Made by a program: the position numbers and the translations under genes
In this document: piece by piece, positions 27,308-37,396 of the stretch
Layout: every line of letters starts with the position of its first letter
How positions within the stretch are numbered: the first letter of the stretch is position 1
Notes under the pieces: generated by a model
The model's input: the letters and a program-made list of their open reading frames with translations, nothing else
Database searches by the model: none
Told to the model about the DNA's origin: nothing
Origin: Ilyomonas sp963847085
GTDB lineage: Bacteria; Bacteroidota; Bacteroidia; Chitinophagales; Chitinophagaceae
NCBI GenBank assembly: GCA_963847085.1
Contig: CAWJYO010000009.1
Location: 186,001 to 250,000 of the forward strand
DNA length: 64,000 nucleotides
Direction: 5' to 3'

Positions 27308-28831
27308 TTATTTTTCTATTGCAGGTATGAGAAAGGTACTCACTTCGGGCGTATGATGTTCTTTTTGCATAATGGCTTCCATCTTTTTTACAACGTCGGG
27401 ATGCTCACCCGCAATATCGTGTTGTTCCTGAACATCGTTATTTAAATCGAACAATTGTGTGGTGAGTTTGCCGGTGGTTTTTATATTTAATCTTACTGCT
27501 TTCCAGTTGCCCATTCTTACGGCTTGCTGACCACCATATTCAGGAAATTCCCAGTACAGATAAGGGTGTTGCTGTTCTTGTGCGTTACCTAAAATTTCGG
27601 GCAAAATACTAATGCCGTCAATGCCTTTTGGTGCTGCAGTATGAAGAATGTTGCAGAATGTTGGCATCATATCTATCGTAGCACAAACCATATCTGAAGT
27701 AGAGCCTGCTTTTATCTTTCCGGGCCACGACACAATAAATGGCTCACGGATGCCACCTTCATGCACTGAGCCTTTGCCCCAGCCAGATTCGCTTTTAAAT
27801 GGTCCGCCACTGTTAAAAAAAGCAGGTTGATTACCACCTTCACCGCTGGGGCCGTTATCGCTGCAAAATAGGATAAGGGTGTTGTCATAAACTCCTTTTG
27901 CTTTTAACACTTTTACAATTTTGCCCACCTCTTCGTCCAGTCTCGAAATCATGGCGGCATACGTTGCATTGGGATAGCGGCAGGGAAAATAAGACCCGCC
28001 TAAATAAGGTTTTTCATCTCCCAATTTTTGATGGTAATGATCCACCCATTTTTTGGGTGCCTGCAGCGATGCATGTGGCAATGGTGTTGTATAAAAAAGA
28101 AAGAAAGGCTCCTTTTTGTTTTTATCAATAAAATTCAAAGCGGCTTTGAGTAAAAAATCCGGTGCATAATCCTGTTGCTGATACGCTTCATAATTCTTTT
28201 CATCAAGCGAATCTTTGTCTTTCGGAAACCGCATCTGCGGATCAACAATCTTATTGTTCAGGGGCACACGGTTCTCGTTCTCCCACAAATGACCACTGTA
28301 ATAGGTATGATCCTGTCGCTGGCAAATAAAGCCATAGAAATAATCGAAGCCTTGCCGGTTAGGAGCACCAACACTGAAGGGCGTGCCAAGCCCCCACTTG
28401 CCAACCAAACCTGTTGTATATCCCGCGCTCTTCAACACTTTGGCAAGCGTTATGGTTGAATCGGGAATGGGACGCTGACCTTCTAAAAACGGGTTGGCTT
28501 CCATGGCTTTAAAGTTCCATACATCACCGCGCTCTTCCCATTCATCATTACCGCGTATGTAAGCCTTGCCAGTGTTAATACCTGTCAGCAGCGAATAGCG
28601 CGAGGGTGCGCATACCGGAGCTGCATAATGCTGTGTAAAGCGTTTACCGCTTTTGGCCAGTGCATCAATATTGGGCGTTTCTATTTGTTGCTGACCATAG
28701 CAACCCAAATCGCCATAACCCAAATCATCGGCAAGAATGTAAACTATGTTAGGTTTGTTTTTATTGATTTTTTGAAAAAAGCCAGAACTAAAAATGGCAA
28801 AAACAAAAAGTGCAAAGCAAACAGTTTTCAT
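27308..28831 (-). CDS. Secreted sulfatase (arylsulfatase family)
   Basis: About 507 residues from the ATG at 28831; the longer frame back to 28972 is only an artefact of a foldback element. Signal peptide MKTVCFALFVFAIFSSGFF. Sulfatase fold: NIVYILADDLGYGDLGCYG (calcium-binding aspartates), then C74 in VCAPSRYSLLTG, the formylglycine site C-x-P-S-R, and VGKWGLGTP; late YWEFPEYGGQQAVRMGNWKA. The C-type active site needs a formylglycine-generating enzyme, which is not in this window. Likely desulfates a glycan in the periplasm, together with the neighbouring DUF3472 protein and acetylesterase. Confidence 0.92.
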   Translation of the reverse strand: MKTVCFALFVFAIFSSGFFQKINKNKPNIVYILADDLGYGDLGCYGQQQIETPNIDALAKSGKRFTQHYAAPVCAPSRYSLLTGINTGKAYIRGNDEWEERGDVWNFKAMEANPFLEGQRPIPDSTITLAKVLKSAGYTTGLVGKWGLGTPFSVGAPNRQGFDYFYGFICQRQDHTYYSGHLWENENRVPLNNKIVDPQMRFPKDKDSLDEKNYEAYQQQDYAPDFLLKAALNFIDKNKKEPFFLFYTTPLPHASLQAPKKWVDHYHQKLGDEKPYLGGSYFPCRYPNATYAAMISRLDEEVGKIVKVLKAKGVYDNTLILFCSDNGPSGEGGNQPAFFNSGGPFKSESGWGKGSVHEGGIREPFIVSWPGKIKAGSTSDMVCATIDMMPTFCNILHTAAPKGIDGISILPEILGNAQEQQHPYLYWEFPEYGGQQAVRMGNWKAVRLNIKTTGKLTTQLFDLNNDVQEQHDIAGEHPDVVKKMEAIMQKEHHTPEVSTFLIPAIEK

Positions 28832-28889
28832 AATGATAAAGATATTTCGATATTGAAAGGATGATTGTGTTCTACGAGAAATATGGCTC

Positions 28890-28954
28890 CCGCAGATGGC
28901 GCAGATTATCGCAGAAACGAAATAAATATCGGTGTAAATCTGCGCCATCTGCGG
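28890..28954. repeat. Foldback element with 18-base perfect arms
   Basis: CCGCAGATGGCGCAGATT (28890-28907) and AATCTGCGCCATCTGCGG (28937-28954); GTGTTC (28867-28872) and GAACAC (28954-28959) extend the pairing. Related arms occur at 43854-43935. Confidence 0.75.
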
Positions 28955-28972
28955 AACACGATTCAAACACAA

Positions 28973-30265
28973 TTATTGCTGTGGCAAATTGGCAAGATCA
29001 ACAACTGGTTTGTTGCCCGATGCCTTGCGCGTGAACGTTTGATTTGTCTTTACAAAATCATCAAAAAAGCCATCATTGTGCAGAAAGAAATGATCACCAT
29101 CGGCACCGCCTGCATAATCTTTTCTATATCCACCTTTGGCAGTTGCATCAGCAGTAAAAATGGTATTGGTTAACTCGTGCCATTCCTTTTTACCATCCAT
29201 TATCCATTGGTTTTTATAAAAACCAATTCGCGTTTCATCGCCGGTTTCGGGAATGAAATTTTCAAGAAAAGAATACAAATGTGTTAAGTACGTAACCGTT
29301 TGTGGTCGCATAAAAGAAGCAATCAGATACCATTTGTTTTCGCTTATATCTTTGAAGTAAGCCGTATAGGTAGTTGTATGATGAAGCGAATCAGGTTGCG
29401 CGCCTAATAGAAAGCCATACGTGTTACCAGCTTTCCATAAAAAATTCAGATAGCTTTGTCCGCCCGCGCCTTCATTACCAAAATCATTCACTTTTGTTTT
29501 TGCCCCTTTTTTCAGCAATTTGATGCGCAAACTATCAGGAATGTCTTTTGGGTTTTGTGTTTCAAAAGGGCTCCAAACCGAAAACAAAACATGCCGTTCC
29601 GATGAGCTGTTTACCTGCATTCCAAAGTAGCCTTCGCCAAAACCATCTGCCATAAAATAAGAGCCTAATTTATCGTTGCCAACGGGCACTGTGATTTCGT
29701 TGTAAAACCAATGCACATCGTTTCTCAATTCATCCGGTGGCGGATAACGCAGATGCACCGAAGGTCCTCTTCTGCCAAAATGAAAAGAGCTGCCCCCTTT
29801 TACATACACCAAAGTCGTATCCTGTTTCTCATGTTGCAGAATAAGATCAGATACATTGGCAAACACAGCACCTGTTTTGCGGATGCCTTTCAAGTCAATC
29901 TTTACATAGCCCGGCTTTATAACAGATAGCTTTCCAAATAGAATATTCTCAAAATTTGTTTTGCTGATTTGTTTTGTAAACGAAGTGGTGCCAGATGTTA
30001 CTTGTATCTCGCTATTGCCTTCTGTTTGCAGGCGAAGAGAAATAGCAAAAGTTTGCGGCACATCGGTTCTAAAATAAATGCTGATGGCAGATGAATCTGT
30101 CCATTTTATGAGGCCGCTGTCGGTTATCTCTGCCTTTCCCTTGGCATAAGCATTGCCGCCCAACGGAATGGTATCGGTATAAGTTGCCTGCGCGATAATG
30201 GATTGATAAAAAAAGAGGGCAAAAACAAAAACAATAAAACGAAGATTTTTATTACAGCGCATCAT
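28973..30265 (-). CDS. Secreted DUF3472 (with DUF5077-like N-terminus) protein
   Basis: About 430 residues. Start at the ATG at 30265 (an adjacent ATG at 30262 is equally possible), giving the signal peptide RFIVFVFALFFYQSIIAQA, again with FVFA codons that form the motif (30219-30229). The N-terminal beta domain to about 150 fits DUF5077; the rest fits DUF3472: HWFYNEITVPVGNDKLGSYF, DGFGEGYFGMQVNSSSERH, FGNEGAGGQSYL. The family is linked to glycan-utilisation loci without a settled activity. It lies between sulfatase and esterase, all on the minus strand. A second motif copy at 29493-29503 reads AKTK. Confidence 0.78.
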   Translation of the reverse strand: MMRCNKNLRFIVFVFALFFYQSIIAQATYTDTIPLGGNAYAKGKAEITDSGLIKWTDSSAISIYFRTDVPQTFAISLRLQTEGNSEIQVTSGTTSFTKQISKTNFENILFGKLSVIKPGYVKIDLKGIRKTGAVFANVSDLILQHEKQDTTLVYVKGGSSFHFGRRGPSVHLRYPPPDELRNDVHWFYNEITVPVGNDKLGSYFMADGFGEGYFGMQVNSSSERHVLFSVWSPFETQNPKDIPDSLRIKLLKKGAKTKVNDFGNEGAGGQSYLNFLWKAGNTYGFLLGAQPDSLHHTTTYTAYFKDISENKWYLIASFMRPQTVTYLTHLYSFLENFIPETGDETRIGFYKNQWIMDGKKEWHELTNTIFTADATAKGGYRKDYAGGADGDHFFLHNDGFFDDFVKTNQTFTRKASGNKPVVDLANLPQQ

Positions 30266-30366
30266 TATGTTATGGTAAATTAGCGAATGCACAAAAGTAA
30301 GAGCAGCGGGCATTTGTCGCTAAAGCTGTAAGCATCAAAAAACGGTATCAACTATCCTTCCATTAT

Positions 30367-31764
30367 TTACTTAGCAAGATTCCAATCGTCTGTTCTGAAC
30401 GGCGCAACCGGCAAACCATTTTTAGCAGTTAAATTACCAATGCCTGCATTGCTAAACTCGTAACGCACAGCGACAGGTTGTTTCACTTTATCGCTCCAAA
30501 CAATCAGTTTGTTGCCTTCTATTTTAGCTTCGGCAGAATAAAAAGTTCCGTCACTGCCAGCAACATACAATTCCTTCGCAGCGTTTCCTTTCATCGTTAA
30601 ACCATCGTCTGCATAACGAAAGGCGATAATGGCTTTGTTGTTTTTTATCTGCATCGAATCAAACATCGGGCTGGCATAAGCTACGCCGTTCTTGCTATAT
30701 GTTTTCGCAAGCGCCCAATTGGCAAGCCTTTCACCAACAGTATGTTTATTCCAGGGATGAATGTTAGTAGTATCATCAACAAGGTCGGAAACCACTACCA
30801 TGCCCGTATTGCTAAGTGCCATTGTTTTTGCCTGCTGTTCTCTTACCGCACTACCTATATAGTTGTTGCCATAAGTAAAAGGTGCTATTTGCACATAATA
30901 AAAAGGAAACTCTTTATGCCAGGCACTGCGCCACGATTCTATCATGGCGGAGAACAACCGCGAGTAGGTTTCAGGGGCGGCTGTATTTCCTTCGCCCTGA
31001 TACCAGATAGCACCCTGGATATTGTAATTGGTAAGGGGTGCAATCATGGCATTATAAGCATAGCCCGGCTCGTAAGGCCACCAGTTAAATGGCTTTTGTT
31101 TTTGTGCAGATATTGCCAGCAAAGGATCGTTGTTTACAATAACTTGTGGCGTCCACGTTTCCGCCGGTGTGCCGCCCCAGGCAGCTTCTATCAAACCAAC
31201 AGGCACATTCAGTTCCCTATTTATTTTTTTAGCAAAAAAATAAGCTACCTCACTAAAGTGTTTTAATGTGGAAGAGTCAGTTACCGTCCATTGTGCATGA
31301 CAGTCGTCCTGCGGATAGTTCGAAGTATTTCTGGGTTCTAAAAAGAGGTGGATATTATTATTAGCTCCGTTCTTCAATTCTGGCTGAATGTCTTTCGATC
31401 CGGCATAAAAGGAATGAAACTCCATGTTCGATTGCCCGGAGCAAACCCATACTTCGCCAATCATTATGTTCTGTAAAACAATGGTATTAGAACCTTTTAA
31501 CGTAATGGTATAAGGTCCACCCGCTGGGGGAGCTGTAACCGTAACCGACCATTTTGCATCGCGTGTTCCTGTAACAGAATCGGTGTGATTATCCCATGAA
31601 GTGGTGATATAAATTTTTTCGGAAGGGTCGCACCATCCCCATAACAGATCCGCACTTTTTTGCTGCAGAACCATGTTACTGCCTATTATTGAAGGCAGGC
31701 GAATTTCAGCATTGGAATGAATGACAATCAGCAGTAAAATAGAAAAAAGAAATGCTTTCTTCAT
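30367..31764 (-). CDS. Sialate O-acetylesterase family (SGNH) protein
   Basis: About 465 residues from MKKAFLFSILLLIVIHSNA (31764); the 47 upstream residues of the open frame look like leader DNA. N-terminal beta domain with SNMVLQQ, then the SGNH core: WVCSGQSNMEF (nucleophile serine in GQSN), GLIEAAWGGTPAETW, GAIWYQGEGNTAAPE, and a late Asp-x-x-His region near HPWNKHTVGERLANWA. It removes acetyl groups from sialic acid or other sugars in relatives. Secreted. First gene of the minus-strand esterase - DUF3472 - sulfatase group. Confidence 0.88.
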   Translation of the reverse strand: MKKAFLFSILLLIVIHSNAEIRLPSIIGSNMVLQQKSADLLWGWCDPSEKIYITTSWDNHTDSVTGTRDAKWSVTVTAPPAGGPYTITLKGSNTIVLQNIMIGEVWVCSGQSNMEFHSFYAGSKDIQPELKNGANNNIHLFLEPRNTSNYPQDDCHAQWTVTDSSTLKHFSEVAYFFAKKINRELNVPVGLIEAAWGGTPAETWTPQVIVNNDPLLAISAQKQKPFNWWPYEPGYAYNAMIAPLTNYNIQGAIWYQGEGNTAAPETYSRLFSAMIESWRSAWHKEFPFYYVQIAPFTYGNNYIGSAVREQQAKTMALSNTGMVVVSDLVDDTTNIHPWNKHTVGERLANWALAKTYSKNGVAYASPMFDSMQIKNNKAIIAFRYADDGLTMKGNAAKELYVAGSDGTFYSAEAKIEGNKLIVWSDKVKQPVAVRYEFSNAGIGNLTAKNGLPVAPFRTDDWNLAK

Positions 31765-32127
31765 GGTGTTGATTTGGAAAAGTAAAGTAATCGTTTCGTG
31801 TTCAGCGAATGTAAGTGTTATACCATAAGGTTCGTGCATCAATCCTCTTATTTGTATTGAACAAAAAGAAATAATCATCTGCTTAAATAAATCATTTGAA
31901 TACAATACAGATAATGGCTGTCAGGTTGTAAAGATTTGACAATAAAAAGCGGCTCAACTTGACAGTTACACTATAGTCTTATTTTGGTATAAACAGATGA
32001 TCATTGTTTTTTAACAATCTTCACTTTTTACACACACCACATGCTCTTGTTTGCTGTTACTATTTGCCATTTCTTTCCACACAAACAATTTAATTACTTT
32101 GCACACCTAAAATAAGCTTTTGTTTTC
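31765..32127. other. Divergent intergenic region between the esterase and thrS
   Basis: 363 bases without a gene. It holds an inverted repeat CTGTCAGGTTG (31918-31928) with CAACTTGACAG (31955-31965), related to the AACCTGNCAGGTT palindromes at 20519-20576. Promoters for both flanking genes must lie here, but I cannot fix them. No T-box-like structure or Thr-rich leader was found. Confidence 0.5.
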
Positions 32128-34061
32128 ATGATAAATATCACACTACCGGATGGTTCGGTAAGGCAATATGAAGCCGGTGTTACGTCGCTCGACATTGCGA
32201 AATCTATCTCCGAAGGATTGGCAAGAAAAGTACTGGCAGCCAATGTAAACGGACAGGTTTGGGATGCCACGCGCCCTATCAATGAAGATGCAAACGTTAA
32301 ATTGCTTACCTGGAATGATACCGATGGTAAAAACACTTTCTGGCATTCATCGGCACACCTTATGGCGGAAGCGGTGGAGAGCCTATTTCCCGGCGTAAAG
32401 TTTTGGGTTGGTCCGCCGGTAGAAAATGGTTTTTATTACGATATGGATTTGGGCGGCAGGCAAATTGGAGAAGAAGATTTACAGGCATTGGAAAAGAAGA
32501 TGAATGAACTGGCAAAACAAAACAATGCTTACACACGCCAGCCAATTTCGAAAGCTGATGCTGTTGCATATTTTGAAGAAAAAGGGGATGAATACAAACT
32601 CGATTTGCTGCAAGGCTTAGAAGATGGCGACATCACATTTTATACCCAGGGCAATTTTACTGATTTGTGTCGTGGTCCGCACATTCCCAACACTGGTTTT
32701 ATCAAAGCCATCAAGCTTACCAATATTGCCGGTGCTTACTGGAAAGGCGATGAAAAGAACAAACAGCTTACACGTATTTATGGTGTTACTTTCCCTTCGC
32801 AAAAAGAACTGGATGAATACCTGCAATTGCTGGAAGAAGCGAAGAAAAGAGATCACCGCAAACTGGGCAAAGAACTGGGCATTTATACAATGGACGATGA
32901 TGTGGGGCCGGGTTTGATTTTGTGGATGCCGAATGGAACCGTTATTATTGAAGAGCTTGAAAAACTAGCAAAAGAAACCGAAGAAGATGCGGGTTATAAG
33001 CGCGTGGTAACGCCGCATATTGCAAAAGAGAACATGTACTTAACCAGCGGGCATTTGCCATACTACCAGGATAGCATGTATCCGCCAATGGAGCTGGAAG
33101 GAACAAAGTATTACCTGAAATCCATGAACTGCCCGCATCACCATAAAATATTTGATGCCGAACCCAAAAGTTATAAAGATATGCCGTTGCGTTTGGCTGA
33201 ATATGGAACCTGCTACCGCTATGAGCAAAGCGGTGAATTGTTTGGGTTAATGCGTGTGCGTTGCCTGCACATGAACGATGCACATATCTATTGCACCAAA
33301 GAGCAGTTTGCAGAAGAGTTCCGCGCAGTGAACGATATGTACCTGAAGTATTTCAAGATCTTCGGAATTGAGAAATACGTGATGCGCCTAAGTCTTCACG
33401 ATCCTGCCAAGCTGGGTGAGAAATATATAAACGAACCTGAGCTGTGGCTGGAGACAGAAGAGATGGTGCGGCAGGTGTTGAAAGAAAATGCAAGATTCCG
33501 TTTGTAGAAGTTGCCGGTGAAGGAGCATTTTACGGACCAAAGATAGATGTACAGATTTGGAGTACTATCGGGCGCGAGTTTACACTGGCCACCAACCAGG
33601 TTGATTTTGCGCAGGGACGCCGTTTTAAACTGCAATTTACCAATGCGAACAACGAACCGGAAACACCGTTGATTATTCATCGTGCACCGCTGGGTACGCA
33701 TGAGCGTTTTATTGGGTTTTTATTGGAACATTATGCCGGAAAATTTCCAACGTGGTTAGCACCATTGCAGGTAAAAATTTTTCCGATCAGCGATAAATTT
33801 TTACCGTATGCTAATGAGGTAAAAACAAAATTGCAAAAGAAAGGTATCAGAGTTGAAATAGATGACCGCAACGAAAAAATTGGAAAGAAAATCCGCGAAA
33901 CAGAATTGAGCAAAATACCATACATGCTGGTGATTGGCGAGAAAGAAATGAGCGAAAACAAAGTGTCTGTTCGCAGGCAAGGCAAAGGCGATACAGGCAG
34001 CGTTTTAGTAGATGAATTTATAAAAACGATTCTGGAAGAAATAGAAGAGATGGAAAAGTGA
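32128..34061 (+). CDS. thrS: Threonine-tRNA ligase, one frameshift
   Basis: Class II aminoacyl-tRNA synthetase, about 645 residues once the break is bridged. TGS domain (1-60), editing domain with the histidines of WHSSAHLMAEAVE and the DLCRGPHIP block, catalytic motifs with the zinc-site SMNCPHHHKIF, LAEYGTCYRYEQSGELFGLMRVR (motif 2), and LIIHRAPLGTHERFIGFLLEH (motif 3), then the anticodon-binding domain from about 540. The frame changes near 33490 between QVLKENA and KIPFVEVAGEGAFYGPK. Everything on both sides is conserved and the gene is essential in most bacteria, so a sequencing indel is likely. infC follows by 87 bases. Confidence 0.93.
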
Positions 34062-34148
34062 GAATTAGTAATTATTTTTACAGAATTAGAAAACAAAATA
34101 TTTTTATTTTAATCACAATAAAAACAATTATTCACCAAACATTAGTTA

Positions 34149-34718
34149 ATGGCATTACCACCCAGAGGAAGATTTAACCCCAGATTCAACAGGCAACCGG
34201 AGCCTGAACACCGCATCAACGACAGAATCCGTGTACCCGAAGTACGCCTTGTTGGCGACAATGTTACGGTTGGCGTTTATCCAACTGATGAAGCCCGTAA
34301 AATGGCGCAGCAGCAAGAGCTTGATCTGGTTGAAATTTCGCCCAACGCAGCGCCGCCGGTTTGCAAAATCATAGACTATAAAAAGTTTCTTTACGAAAAA
34401 AAGCGTAAAGAAAAAGAAATGAAAGCCAATGCGAAGCAAAGCGAAGTAAAAGAGATTCGCTTTACGCCAAGCACCGATGATCATGATTTTGATTTTAAAG
34501 CCAAACACGCAGAAGGCTTTTTAAAAGATGGCAACAAAGTGAAGGCTTATGTGCAGTTTAAAGGACGTGCCATCATGTTTCAGGACAGAGGCCAGTTGTT
34601 GCTTCTAAAATTTGCCGATCGTCTTGCTGAAGTTGGCGCATTGGAAAGTATGCCAAAGATGGAAGGCAAAAGAATGTTAGCCATGTTTGCACCAAAGGCA
34701 TCAAAAAAGAAAGCCTAA
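34149..34718 (+). CDS. infC: Translation initiation factor IF-3
   Basis: 189 residues. N-terminal domain: HRINDRIRVPEVRLVGDN and GVYPTDEARKMAQQQELDLVEISP, then the linker YKKFLYEKKRKEKEMK, and the C-terminal domain KEIRFTPSTDDHDFDFKAKHAEGFL and GRAIMFQDRGQLLL. The start is an ordinary ATG, not the rare AUU used for autoregulation in E. coli. thrS is upstream as usual, but rpmI and rplT, which normally follow, are missing: a terminator, a foldback and fumC come next. Confidence 0.95.
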   Translation: MALPPRGRFNPRFNRQPEPEHRINDRIRVPEVRLVGDNVTVGVYPTDEARKMAQQQELDLVEISPNAAPPVCKIIDYKKFLYEKKRKEKEMKANAKQSEVKEIRFTPSTDDHDFDFKAKHAEGFLKDGNKVKAYVQFKGRAIMFQDRGQLLLLKFADRLAEVGALESMPKMEGKRMLAMFAPKASKKKA

Positions 34719-34737
34719 GTTTAATAAATGATATAAG

Positions 34738-34767
34738 AAAGGAAGTTGTATTTGCAGCTTCCTTTTT
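34738..34767 (+). terminator. Terminator after infC
   Basis: AAAGGAAG (34738-34745) with CTTCCTTTTT (34758-34767), extended by TTG/CAG, ending in a T-run. Confidence 0.75.
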
Positions 34768-34785
34768 GTGTTGTTGTAAACAAAG

Positions 34786-34903
34786 CTGGATGAGATGAAC
34801 AGGATATGTAAGATATAAATTGTTCATAGCGAAAGATAAACAGAGTGTTCATCAATGCAACTTTATCAATATCCTCTTAATCCCGTTCATCTCATCAATC
34901 CCA
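34786..34903. repeat. Foldback element upstream of fumC
   Basis: CTGGATGAGATGAACAGGAT (from 34786) pairs with the region 34870-34903, whose complement has GATTGATGAGATGAACGGGATT. The right arm shares AATCCCAGTTC with the outer arm at 20474-20483. Confidence 0.65.
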
Positions 34904-34939
34904 GTTCAAACTATCTTCGCATCTTCAAAAAACTACGAT

Positions 34940-36345
34940 ATGAATTACCGGATAGAAAAAGATACAATGGGCGAAGTGCAGGTGCCTGCCGATGCGTATT
35001 GGGGCGCACAAACACAACGCAGCATTGAAAATTTTAAGATTGCACAGGACATCAATAAAATGCCGAAAGAAATTATTAAGGCATTTGCTTATCTGAAAAA
35101 AGCCGCCGCTTTAACCAATGTAGAAGCTGGGTGTTTTAACAGAAGAAAAAGCAGACCTTATCGGCAAGGTGTGTGATGAAATTTTGAAGCGGAAAGTTGG
35201 ACGATCAGTTTCCGCTTGTGGTGTGGCAAACAGGCAGCGGCACACAAAGCAATATGAATGTAAATGAAGTGATTGCCTATCGTGCGCATGTGATTCAGTG
35301 GTGGACAGTTATCCGACAAAGAAAAGTTTATTCATCCGAATGATGATGTAAACAAATCGCAATCGAGCAACGATACCTTTCCAACAGCCATGCACATTGC
35401 GGCATATAAAATTCTGGTGGAAACAACTATTCCCGGCATTGAAAAACTGCGCGATACACTGGCTGAAAAAAGCAAGGCATTTATGCAAGTGGTAAAGATT
35501 GGCCGAACGCATTTTATGGATGCTACGCCGCTTACATTGGGCCAGGAATTCAGCGGTTATGTATCGCAATTAGATCATGGAATCAAAGCCATTAAAAATA
35601 CGCTTGCGCATTTGAGCGAACTGGCGCTGGGCGGCACAGCCGTTGGCACCGGCATCAATACACCAAAGGGTATGCAGTGAATGGTGGCAAAGCACATTGC
35701 ACAACTAACCGGCTTGCCTTTTGTTACTGCAGAAAATAAATTTGAAGCGCTTGCCGCACACGATGCAATTGTGGAAGCGCATGGTGCATTAAAAACCGTT
35801 GCTGTGAGCTTAATGAAAATTGCCAACGATATTCGCATGTTGTCATCCGGTCCGCGCAGCGGCATTGGCGAAATATTTATACCCGATAATGAACCCGGTT
35901 CTTCTATTATGCCGGGCAAAGTAAACCCAACACAATGCGAAGCTTTGACCATGATAGCCGCACAGGTGATGGGCAATGATGTAGCCATTAATATTGGTGG
36001 CGCAACGGGTCATTTTGAATTGAACGTTTTTAAGCCGGTGATGATTTACAACTTTTTGCATAGCGCAAGGTTGATTGGCGATGGCTGTGTTTCGTTCAAC
36101 GATAAATGTGCCGTTGGCATTGAACCTATCGAAGCCAATATCAACAAACATGTTGACAAAACAGCTTAATGCTGGTAACGGCGTTGAATACAAAAATCGG
36201 TTATTACAAAGCCGCTGAAATTGCACAAAAAGCACATAAAGAAAATACAACTTTGAAAGAAATGGCGGTACAACTTGGCTATGTTACCCCTGAACAATTT
36301 GACGAATGGGTAGTGCCGCAAAACATGGTGGGCGAAATTAAATAA
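34940..36345 (+). CDS. fumC: Class II fumarate hydratase, multiply frameshifted
   Basis: Fumarate to malate in the TCA cycle, about 465 residues if repaired. ATG at 34940 starts MNYRIEKDTMGEVQVPADAY. Conserved blocks appear in different frames: GAQTQRS, TGSGTQSNMNVNEVIAYR, KSQSSNDTFPTAMH, KIGRTHFMDATPLTLGQE, and the signature EPGSSIMPGKVNPTQCEA. Breaks lie near 35137 (extra G after GCTGG), near 35190, near 35298, a compensating pair around 35668-35684, and near 36160 in an A-run. Only amino-acid-neutral indels would restore it, so error-prone sequence or very recent decay are the choices. It sits where ribosomal genes usually follow infC. Confidence 0.85.
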
Positions 36346-36422
36346 TGCGAAAAGCAATTTTGTTGCTGCTGTATCGTTTCTATTTTTTTGAACAAACAAG
36401 CAGCAACTTTAAAATACTTCCT

Positions 36423-37337
36423 ATGAAGCGATTATTGATGTTTGGTTTTGCACTGTTTTTGGTAATGATGGTTTTGGATTCGTGCCAAAAAGAGTTGAGC
36501 CAGGAGTCGAACAACAACACAGCCTCTTTTAGTTTGCACGATACTACTTTATCTTGCTATCCCATCATTGTAAACGGCACTTATTACGATGGTGTTTCGG
36601 CAGCACGCGATACTAATTTTATCAAAATTGTGGTAAATGTAAAATCAACCGGCAACTATGCTATATCAAGCGTTACGCAGAACGGATTTTCTTTTTCCGA
36701 CACTGGCTTTTTTAGCAAAACCGGCCTTGATACATTGGTGTTAAAAGCGAAAGGTACACCCATTTTAATTCAATCTACTTCGTTCACCATCGCAGCCGAT
36801 TCGCTGGGTGCATGTAGCTTTATGGTTAATGTGCAGGACAGCACCGGTACTGGTTTAGGCAACACTGGTGGTGGCGGTACAACAGTTGGCAGCGATAGCA
36901 GTTATATTGACCCGAATCTTGCCACTACAAATACCTGGCATTTTACCGATACGGCTACGAAGATTACTTATAGTGGTATTTTCACAACGGTAGAGGGTGC
37001 TGGTTTTAGAAATGATACTTTGTTTGTTGCCGGGCAGGCAACGTCTAATTTAGACACGCTGTTTGGTATCACTGTAGTAATACCATCAGCTACTATTGTA
37101 CCGGGCGTTTATCCGGTAAATGCAGCTAATAATGTGGCTTTACAAAAGACGGCTGATGGCAGCGATATTTATTATGCAAACAATGCAACGGCTGCTTTAG
37201 GTGCAGGCAATTCTTACATTACTATTATCAGCAACAGCGGTGGACAGTTAACCGGATCGTTTCATGTGTATGCTTCGCTTAACGGAGCGTCGCCGCCAAC
37301 CTTAATTGAAGGTTCGTTCAATTGTCCGGTGCATTAA
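36423..37337 (+). CDS. Lipoprotein of unknown function
   Basis: About 304 residues from the ATG at 36423 (the frame opens at 36345, overlapping the fumC stop). Signal MKRLLMFGFALFLVMMVLDSC with lipobox LDSC. The mature protein is Ser/Thr/Gly-rich and beta-rich, probably two immunoglobulin-like or similar domains separated by the linker GLGNTGGGGTTVGSD near 150-165. It resembles DUF6252-like or fimbrial-type Bacteroidota lipoproteins only in style, so no family is claimed. Followed by a perfect palindromic terminator. Confidence 0.7.
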   Translation: MKRLLMFGFALFLVMMVLDSCQKELSQESNNNTASFSLHDTTLSCYPIIVNGTYYDGVSAARDTNFIKIVVNVKSTGNYAISSVTQNGFSFSDTGFFSKTGLDTLVLKAKGTPILIQSTSFTIAADSLGACSFMVNVQDSTGTGLGNTGGGGTTVGSDSSYIDPNLATTNTWHFTDTATKITYSGIFTTVEGAGFRNDTLFVAGQATSNLDTLFGITVVIPSATIVPGVYPVNAANNVALQKTADGSDIYYANNATAALGAGNSYITIISNSGGQLTGSFHVYASLNGASPPTLIEGSFNCPVH

Positions 37338-37356
37338 TTTCATTCTATATTCTTAT

Positions 37357-37396
37357 AAAAACAAAAGCTGTACAAGGTTGTACAGCTTTTGTTTTT
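37357..37396. terminator. Perfect 19-base palindromic terminator containing the motif
   Basis: Arms 37357-37375 (AAAAACAAAAGCTGTACAA) and 37378-37396, loop of two bases. The right arm plus GC is the 11-mer TTTGTTTTTGC (37388-37398). Bidirectional between the lipoprotein and folC. Confidence 0.9.

Noticed and set aside
28832..28972. 47-residue N-terminal extension of the sulfatase
   Set aside because: It is the translation of a foldback repeat; the signal peptide starts at 28831.
32128..34061. thrS split as a natural two-gene synthetase
   Set aside because: The break falls within the catalytic core between conserved blocks, so two separate functional proteins are implausible.
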